Shown: piece by piece, positions 16,027 through 21,148 of the stretch
How the letters are laid out: each line of letters opens with the position of its first letter
How positions within the stretch are numbered: position 1 is the first letter of the stretch
Assembly (NCBI RefSeq): GCF_000315625.1
Contig: NW_005434384.1
Location: 5,666-26,813, forward strand
Length of the DNA stretch: 21,148 nt
DNA from: Guillardia theta CCMP2712
Taxonomy: Eukaryota; Cryptophyceae; Pyrenomonadales; Geminigeraceae
Direction of reading: 5' to 3'
The notes under the pieces: generated by a model
What the model saw: the letters and a program-made list of their open reading frames with translations, nothing else
What the model was told of the DNA's origin: nothing
Databases searched by the model: none
Position numbers and translations under genes: made by a program

Positions 16027-17241
16027 ATGAGGGGGATGAGGGGGATGAAAATAGACATGTCGGCTGCAGAAGGCAGGATGTCGAGCAAGAGGAGGAGGCT
16101 GGAGGGATCAGACACGAAGACAGAGAGAGAGCAGGAGAACGACAGAAATGAAGCAGGAAGGGAAACCAAACGAATACGAAGGAAGCTATGCGAGCACGGG
16201 CGGGTCCGATCGAGATGCAAGGGATGCGGGGGCAGCAGCATATGCGAGCACGGGCGGCAGCGATCGAGATGCAAGGACTGCGGGGGCAGGTGCATATGCG
16301 AGCACGGGCGGCAGCGATCGAGATGCAAGGAGTGCGGGGGAGGGAGCATATGTCAGCACGGGCGGGTCCGATCGAGATGCAAGGGATGCGGGGGCAGGAG
16401 CATATGCGAGCACGGGCGGGTGCGATCGGTCTGCAAGGAGTGCGGGGGCAGCAGCATATGCGAGCACGGGCGGCAGCGATCGGTCTGCAAGGGATGCGGG
16501 GGAGGGAGCATATGCGAGCACGGGCGGGTCCGATCGAGATGCAAGGGATGCGGGGGCAGCAGCATATGCGAGCACGGGCGGGTCCGATGGAGATGCAAGG
16601 GCTGCGGGGGCAGGAGCATATGCGAGCACGGGCGGGTCCGATCGCAATGCAAGGAGTGCGGGGGCAGCAGCATATGCGAGCACGGGCGGGTCCGATCGAG
16701 ATGCAAGGAGTGCGGGGGCAGCAGCATATGCGAGCACGGGCGGGTGAGATCGAGATGCAAGGGATGCGGGGGAGGGAGCATATGCGAGCACGGGCGGCGG
16801 CGATCGGTATGCAAGGAGTGCGGGGGAGGGAGCATATGCGAGCACGGGCGGGTCCGATCGGTCTGCAAGGAGTGCGGGGGCAGCAGCATATGCGAGCACG
16901 GGCGGCAGCGATCGGTCTGCAAGGGATGCGGGGGCAGGAGCATATGCGAGCACGGGCAGGTCCGATCGGGCTGCAAGGAGTGCGGGGGCAGCGGCATATG
17001 CGAGCACGGGCGGCAGCGATCGAAATGCAAGGGATGCGGGGGCAGCAGCATATGCGAGCACGGGCAGGTCCGATTGAGATGCAAGGGATGCGGGGGCGGC
17101 AGCATATGCGAGCACGGGCAGGTCCGATCGCAATGCAAGGGATGCAGGGGCAGGAGCATATGCGAGCACGGACGGCAGCGATCGGGCTGCAAGGGATGCG
17201 GGGGAGGGAGCAGCAGGTACAACTGGCAGGCAGGGGAGTAG
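16027..17241 (+). CDS. CEHG-repeat protein, 404 aa, 19 tandem Cys/His units (copy 1)
   Basis: The ATG at 16027 gives a 54-residue basic N-terminus (MSSKRRRLEGSDTK, RETKRIRRKL) that could be a nuclear localisation signal, then 19 units of 18 residues (16186-17211) and a short tail, SRYNWQAGE. The unit is [IL]CEHGRxRSxCKxCGGxS: C-x-H-x6-C-x2-C, three Cys and one His at fixed spacing, suggesting one zinc per unit (inference). Cys and His are invariant in all 19 units; variation is concentrated at residues 7 (V/Q/R), 10 (R/V/Q/G/K), 12 (G/E/D) and 17. Other frames are open through the array as a consequence of the 54-bp period. This frame is chosen because the N-terminus matches the second copy residue for residue over most of its length and keeps the same length despite substitutions. 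I recall similar C-x-H...C-x-x-C repeat proteins of unknown function in protists and giant viruses, without being able to verify it. Molecular function is unknown. Confidence 0.75.
   Translation: MRGMRGMKIDMSAAEGRMSSKRRRLEGSDTKTEREQENDRNEAGRETKRIRRKLCEHGRVRSRCKGCGGSSICEHGRQRSRCKDCGGRCICEHGRQRSRCKECGGGSICQHGRVRSRCKGCGGRSICEHGRVRSVCKECGGSSICEHGRQRSVCKGCGGGSICEHGRVRSRCKGCGGSSICEHGRVRWRCKGCGGRSICEHGRVRSQCKECGGSSICEHGRVRSRCKECGGSSICEHGRVRSRCKGCGGGSICEHGRRRSVCKECGGGSICEHGRVRSVCKECGGSSICEHGRQRSVCKGCGGRSICEHGQVRSGCKECGGSGICEHGRQRSKCKGCGGSSICEHGQVRLRCKGCGGGSICEHGQVRSQCKGCRGRSICEHGRQRSGCKGCGGGSSRYNWQAGE
16186..17211 (+). repeat. 54-bp coding tandem repeat, 19 copies
   Basis: Units are joined by the nearly constant AGCATATGCGAGCACGGGCG (NdeI-like CATATG in most units), with variable bases at a few codons. 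No length variants occur; all units are 54 bp. At least three forward and two reverse frames lack stop codons through most of it. Confidence 0.97.
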
Positions 17242-17723
17242 CGGATCAGTGTAGCAAGATGAGGAGGGCGGGGGTCGTCGGGACTCATTGCGGGTAGGAG
17301 GGCCGGCATTGAGGCGCAGGGGTTTGACCTCAACCCCTTGAATGGTAATAGAATAACGAGAAGGGAGTAATAGACTAGGAATAGACTTGTACGGTATGAC
17401 AGTCATGCAGACATCAACAGCTGACCTTGACGAGAAGACCGTCAGTCCCTCGAGATTGAGCTGAACGGTCACGCAAAGAGCAGTAAGAGTAGTAGTATGA
17501 TTCGATTTACTGTGACGGGCCAACCCTCCAAAACACCTCTGCACGGGGGCAGTGCACGGGTGGAACTGAACTTAACCAACCGATCTGACAGACGGGCCAA
17601 CCCCTAGTGTGGGAATTAAATGGTACAAATGTTTAGTTAAATACCCCCCCTCCTTTCCTCATCGCGCCTCCATGCAGAGCGTTCGGGGCACTATGGCGGG
17701 GGATTTAGGGGGTGCTGCATGCC
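17242..17723 (+). other. Intergenic region and 5' part of GATA-finger duplication unit 1
   Basis: From TGAGGCGCAGGGGTTTGACC (about 17310) onward it matches 18472 onward: about 105 bp nearly identical, then diverged segments, then the GTTTAGTTAAATACCCC stretch just before the gene. A minus-strand frame (DVCMTVIPYKSIPSLLLPSR) is shared by both units, but no gene can be supported. The ORF starting ATGCAGAGCG (17672) is in a different frame from the zinc finger. Confidence 0.45.
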
Positions 17724-18474
17724 ATGGCAGGGTGTCACGAGGAAATTCAAATCAAAGTTTTGGCGGGCAAAGCTATGTTGCCCCACACCATGGGCAGGCC
17801 GAGGCCTCCAGCGAAGAAAACATGCTCATCATGCCACAGACGACGAGAAATGACCAGCATTCGAAAGTGGCATGGTGTGCCTTTGTGCACAACTTGTGTT
17901 GCAAGGTTGAAAAAACACAATGATCTCAATGATCGCGAGCAGACCCGCTCTCTAAATGGGATGATGCCTTGGTTTTCAAGCTGTTGGATTTCTTGCAATG
18001 CCATGGCCATGCAACTTTATCTGTGGAGTGTGAAGACGAGAATCTTTTAGTTTCAGCGACCCATTACCTCAAGTGGAGTCTTCGTTCTGTATCCTTGTAT
18101 GAAGTCCAGAACAAACTAAAGGTCCTCGGAGATGTCTATGGGCCTACATCAGAAGGATTTTCGAGATGTTTTCTCCAGCACTATATGCAGGTTTTCGAAC
18201 AACAAGCATCTGGCAAATCACATGGAGGCACAAAGGCCATTTATGAGCACTTGAATCGACTTCGTACACGTATTGGCAACATTCACAGGAAGAATCGAAA
18301 CCTTCTTTCTCGCATGGAAGAATGGTCTACTGCTCACTTCGAGAATTTGAATTCATTGCAAACCGTATTGAACTACTATACACGATTACTTTGTGAAGTA
18401 AGTCTGAGATGTTGCTTTCTTTCCATGCCAGTGACCTGACGATCATTGTACAGGTATGCAAGAATGTCGGATGA
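17724..18474 (+). CDS. GATA-type zinc finger gene, copy 1, with an apparent -1 frame change
   Basis: The ATG at 17724 (CATGCCATGG, good context) starts MAGCHEEIQIKVLAGKAM, MGRPRPPAKKTCSSC, then the finger CSSC-x17-CTTCVARLKKH, with GVPLC before the second Cys pair as in GATA fingers, which bind GATA-like DNA. This frame ends at 18050. A second, longer protein-like frame begins just after a TGA near 17930 (ADPLSKWDDALVFKLLDFLQ) and runs 150 codons (YEVQNKLKVLGDVYGPTSEG, IYEHLNRLRTRIGNIHRK) to a donor, GAA|GTAAGT, at 18398. Acceptor TTGTACAG then gives VCKNVG and a stop at 18474. Joining the finger to the second part needs a -1 shift near 17940; no GT-AG intron fits. The same configuration occurs in copy 2, so it predates the duplication. 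It may be one broken gene, two overlapping products, or a real frameshift site. Confidence 0.55.
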
Positions 18475-19024
18475 GGCGCAGGGGTTTGACCTCAAACACT
18501 TGAATGGTAATAGAATAACGAGAAGGGAGTAATAGACTAGGAATAGACTTGTACGGTATGACAGTCATGCAGACATCAACGGTCACGACACTTGAAAGCC
18601 TCGGGAGTAGAGGCCCGGAGCATGAAGGCCTCACTGCGAGAGTCACGTAGATCCTTGTTTTTGTGCCGGACCCGGAACGAGGAATCAGTACGGTCAAGAG
18701 CCTCATCATCGCACAACTACTGAGGAAACACTCAGATCCTACCACACGAGCGACGGCATGCACGACAAGCAGGGGAACAACTTGAAGGATCAGGCAAAGA
18801 GCAGTAGCCTGTACAGTAGTAGTTTTATTGACTGAAAGGAAAGGCAAACCGGAGCAAAGTAGTAGTATGTAACTGCGGGCCAACCCTTGTGTGGAGTTTC
18901 AAGTAATTAAGTGAAAAATCAAGTTACACCTGCTGGTACACATGTTTAGTTAAATACCCCCTCCCCTTTCCTCATCGGTGTGAACGGGGCGCTATGGCGG
19001 GGAGTTGAGGGGGAGCTGCATGCC
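18472..19024 (+). other. 5' part of GATA-finger duplication unit 2
   Basis: Unit 2 begins at TGAGGCGCAGGGGTTTGACC. After about 105 shared bases it carries roughly 200 bp (about 18585-18790) absent from unit 1, then the shared AAAGAGCAGTA, GTAGTAGTATG, GGGCCAACCC and GTTTAGTTAAATACCCC pieces up to the gene. A minus-strand ORF (18443-18883) spans it without a recognisable motif. Confidence 0.5.
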
Positions 19025-19659
19025 ATGGCAGGGGGTGACGAGGAAATTCAAATCAAAGTTTTGGCGGGCAAAGCTATGTTGCCCCACACCATGGGCAGGC
19101 CGAGGCCTCCAGCGAAGAAAATATGCTCATCATGCCACAGACGAAGAGAGTTGACCCGCGTTCGAAAGTGGCATGGTGTGCCTTTGTGCACAACTTGTGT
19201 TGCAAGGTTGAAAAAACACAATGATCTCAATGATCGCGAGCAGACCCGCTCTCTAAATGGGATGATGCCTTGGTTTTCAAGCTGTTGGATTTCTTGCAAT
19301 GCCATGGCCATGCAACCTTATCTGTCCAGTGTGAAGACGAGAATCTTCTCCAGCGACCCAGTGCCTCAAGTGGAGTCTTCGTCTCTGTATCCTTGTATGA
19401 AGTCCAGAACAAACTAAAGGTCCTCGGAGATGTCTATGGGCCTACATCAGAAGGATTTTCGAGATGTTTTCACTACACGCAGGTTTTCGAAAAACAAGTT
19501 CGAAACCTTCAATCGAAGAATGGTCTACTGCTCACTTCCATGCTTTGCATTCATTGCAAAGCACTGTTCACGACTACTCTGTGAAGCAAGTCCGAGATGT
19601 TGCTTTCTTTCCATGCAAGTAACCTGACGATCATTGCACAGGTATGCAAGAATGCCGGA
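19025..19659 (+). pseudogene. GATA-type zinc finger gene, copy 2, degenerate 3' half
   Basis: The ATG at 19025 gives MAGGDEEIQIKVLAGKAM and a finger, CSSCHRRRELTRVRKWHGVP then LCTTC. Against copy 1 the finger has silent (CGA/AGA, GAA/GAG) and conservative changes (M/L, I/V), plus T/I and S/R; all four Cys are kept. The same frame break follows. In the second frame, two small indels (a net loss of 3 bases between 19343 and 19385) change ENLLVSATHYLKWSLR into ENLLQRPSASSGVFV but restore the frame before SVSLYEVQNKLKV. Further on, about 95 bp are lost and a stop ends the frame at 19584, where copy 1 continues. The splice donor is GCAAGT instead of GTAAGT. The finger part may still be expressed; the C-terminal part is broken. 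Confidence 0.6.
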
Positions 19660-20043
19660 TGAACATGTTGACAAGGGTGAGAGTCCTTCAAACAAACATG
19701 CCAAGGCGCAATCCGAGCTGCCCTTTCAGATAGTCTGTGACCTTCGTTTCCTTCGAGAAACCTTCACAGCCACACCCGATGTGACATGCTTAGAAGGATT
19801 TTGAGTGAACACGACTCTCTGTGTCAAACACATGACAAGAATACGATTTGCGAAGCAGATGTAGGTGTTGTCACGGGGGGAACAATGGATTTGTCTGAAC
19901 GGCTTGAATCGCGACAGAGACGGTCCGATCGGACGGTCGACACAGGCCGCAAGTTTGCCATGGTTTGGAGACACGGTAGCCTTACTGAACATCGGACCGA
20001 CTTGGATAAAATGTCAATTTTCTCACGAGCAACAACACAGTAG
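19642..20043 (+). pseudogene. Unrecognised coding-like fragments after the GATA duplication
   Basis: After acceptor-like CATTGCACAG, one frame reads YARMPDEHVDKGESPSNKHA and continues to DVTCLEGF with a stop near 19803. A -1 frame overlaps it and reads MLRRILSEHDSLCQTHDKNT (ATG 19786), then GTMDLSERLESRQRRSDRTV, GRKFAMVWRHGSL and a stop at 20043. The two look like one protein interrupted by a frame change, but I know no homologue. It could be the original downstream exon of the GATA-finger gene, which the tandem duplication cut off from copy 1. Confidence 0.3.
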
Positions 20044-20079
20044 CCAGGTCAGAGACGAGAAGGACTAGCAGAAGCTGCA

Positions 20080-20336
20080 ATGCCTCTAGCAGCTGTTTAC
20101 ATTGGATTTGCTGATACAAGTTTGGTGACGGTTCATAGCTTCACGTGATGCCTCTAGCAGCTGTTTACAATGGATTTGCTGATACAAGTTGGTGTTCATA
20201 GCTTCACGTGATGCCTCTAGCAGCTGTTTACATTGGATTTGCTGATACAAGTTTGGTGTTCATAGCTTCACGTGATGCCTCTAGCAGCTGTTTACATTGG
20301 ATTTGCTGATACAAGTTTGATCTTCATAGCTTCACT
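20080..20336. repeat. About 64-bp minisatellite, 4 copies
   Basis: ATGCCTCTAGCAGCTGTTTA starts each unit, at 20080, 20148, 20211 and 20275. Units are about 62-68 bp and differ by a few bases (GTTTGGTGACGGTTC in the first unit, GTTGGTG in the second). The array ends about 25 bp before the conserved upstream segment of the second CEHG-repeat gene. Confidence 0.93.
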
Positions 20337-20360
20337 TGCTCTTCAGACGGTCAACGGCGG

Positions 20361-20403
20361 TACCTGTTGGGTACGAGCGGGTACGAGGGCACAGAGCTGG
20401 CGC
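20361..20403 (+). promoter_or_regulatory. Upstream segment shared by the two CEHG-repeat genes
   Basis: ACCTGTTGGGTACGAGCGGG and what follows match 15985-16026 except for one 3-bp indel and a substitution just before the ATG. Homology stops at the left end of this segment, marking the edge of the duplication. It may be 5' UTR or promoter; because the indel is 3 bp, an N-terminal coding extension (CWVRAGTRAQ) cannot be excluded. Confidence 0.45.
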
Positions 20404-21148
20404 ATGAGGGGGATGAGGGGGATGAAAATAGACATGTCGGCTGCAGGAAGTAGAATGTCGAGCAAGAGGAGGAGGCTGGAGGGATCAGACACGAAGACAG
20501 AAGAGAGGCAAGCGGACGAAACAGACGGAGGAGGGAGGGAGACCAAACGAATACGAAGAAAGCTATGCGAGCACGGGCGGGAGCGATCGAAATGCAGGGA
20601 GTGCGGGGGAGGGAGCATATGCGAGCACGGGCGGGTCCGATCGGTCTGCAAGGGCTGCGGGGGCAGGAGCATATGCGAGCACGGGCGGGTCCGATCACAA
20701 TGCAAGGAGTGCGGGGGCAGGAGCATATGCGAGCACGGGCGGGTCCGATCGAGATGCAAGGAGTGCGGGGGCAGGAGCATATGCGAGCACGGGCGGGTCC
20801 GATCGGGCTGCAAGGAGTGCGGAGGCAGCAGCATATGCGAGCACGGGCGGCGGCGATCGAAATGCAAGGGATGCGGGGGCAGGAGCATATGCGAGCACGG
20901 GCGGCAGCGATCGAGATGCAAGGGATGCGGGGGAGGGAGCATATGCGAGCACGGGCGGCAGCGATCGGTCTGCAAGGAGTGCTGGGGCAGCAGCATATGC
21001 GAGCACGGGCGGCAGCGATCGGGCTGCAAGGGATGCGGGGGCAGGAGCATATGCGAGCACGGGCGGGAGCGATCACAATGCAAGGAGTGCGGGGGCAGGA
21101 GCATATGCGAGCACGGGCGGGTCCGATCGAGATGCAAGGAGTGCGGGG
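20404..21148 (+). CDS. CEHG-repeat protein, copy 2 (N-terminal part; runs off right edge)
   Basis: The ATG at 20404 opens a frame to the window end: 248 codons with no stop. The 54-residue basic N-terminus parallels copy 1 (MRGMRGMKIDMSAAGSRMSS, RETKRIRRKL identical) with changes at about 13 positions, mostly between residues 33 and 45. Ten full 18-residue units (20563-21102) and part of an eleventh follow, all with Cys and His at the same spacing. Unit 1 reads CRECGG, and unit 8 has CWGS in place of CGGS, one of the few changes at the Gly pair. Same direction as copy 1, 4.4 kb apart, with the GATA duplication between. Confidence 0.75.
   Translation, partial: MRGMRGMKIDMSAAGSRMSSKRRRLEGSDTKTEERQADETDGGGRETKRIRRKLCEHGRERSKCRECGGGSICEHGRVRSVCKGCGGRSICEHGRVRSQCKECGGRSICEHGRVRSRCKECGGRSICEHGRVRSGCKECGGSSICEHGRRRSKCKGCGGRSICEHGRQRSRCKGCGGGSICEHGRQRSVCKECWGSSICEHGRQRSGCKGCGGRSICEHGRERSQCKECGGRSICEHGRVRSRCKECG
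20563..21148 (+). repeat. 54-bp coding tandem repeat, at least 10 copies plus a partial one
   Basis: Same unit and phase as the array at 16186-17211. Most unit joins keep GCATATGCGAGCACGGGCGG. The array is cut by the window edge, so its copy number is unknown. Confidence 0.96.

Noticed and set aside
16186-17544. A 452-codon minus-strand ORF and a 326-codon one across the CEHG array
   Set aside because: Both are consequences of the stop-free 54-bp period. They change into unrelated text outside the array, and the corresponding N-terminal region is not conserved in the second copy.
17895-17945. Canonical -1 slippery heptamer (AAAAAAC) in the GATA-finger gene
   Set aside because: The zero-frame codons are AAA AAA CAC, so the heptamer is out of register, and two TGA codons in the -1 frame follow before the second open frame starts. 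Any shift would have to occur later, near 17935-17945.
1-21148. tRNA, rRNA or riboswitch genes
   Set aside because: I looked for tRNA T-loop/acceptor pairs and rRNA-like blocks and found none that I could support by eye.

Overview
This is a eukaryotic nuclear window. It has GT-AG introns of about 45-215 bp, Golgi-type and secreted proteins, a Roco GTPase relic, GATA-type zinc fingers and much simple-sequence DNA. Moderate-to-high GC, short introns and the protein mix fit a microbial alga; a cryptophyte such as Guillardia theta is my best guess, from general impression only. No prokaryotic, organellar or RNA gene was recognised.

Layout. (a) 1-1190: two minus-strand genes, a secreted protein running off the left edge and a 58-residue leucine-zipper-like protein, with a 19-copy 8-bp microsatellite upstream. 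(b) 1190-3310: no recognised gene; only unconvincing ORFs. (c) 3314-7423: a mosaic of duplications. A block of about 1.1-1.2 kb occurs twice, with a third partial copy between and an inverted fragment. The first block runs into a decayed Roco (Roc-COR) gene; the second stops just before the P-loop codons. (d) 7430-11070: decayed genes, namely an unknown minus-strand gene with many frame breaks, a frameshifted plus-strand type II glycosyltransferase, and further minus-strand fragments interrupted by a perfect 48-bp minisatellite. (e) 11400-12560: a small Cys-rich single-pass membrane protein gene (minus) and C-rich repeated DNA. (f) 12783-15704: the best gene models. An eight-exon minus-strand gene encodes about 496 residues, with a coiled coil followed by a SelW/Rdx-like thioredoxin-fold domain that has lost its second redox residue. 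A tiny multi-exon plus-strand gene converges on it, their stop codons a few bases apart. (g) 16027-21148: a plus-strand block of putative zinc-binding proteins. Two paralogues are built of an 18-residue CEHG repeat (19 units, and at least 10 before the window ends), flanking a tandem duplication of a GATA-type zinc finger gene; a 64-bp minisatellite precedes the second paralogue.

The two features most likely to be new are the CEHG-repeat family, with C-x-H-x6-C-x2-C in every 18 residues behind a conserved basic N-terminus, and the coiled-coil/SelW-like fusion with Ser in place of the catalytic Sec/Cys. All exon boundaries were read by eye and have no transcript support. No database search was possible, so family names rest on motif recognition.
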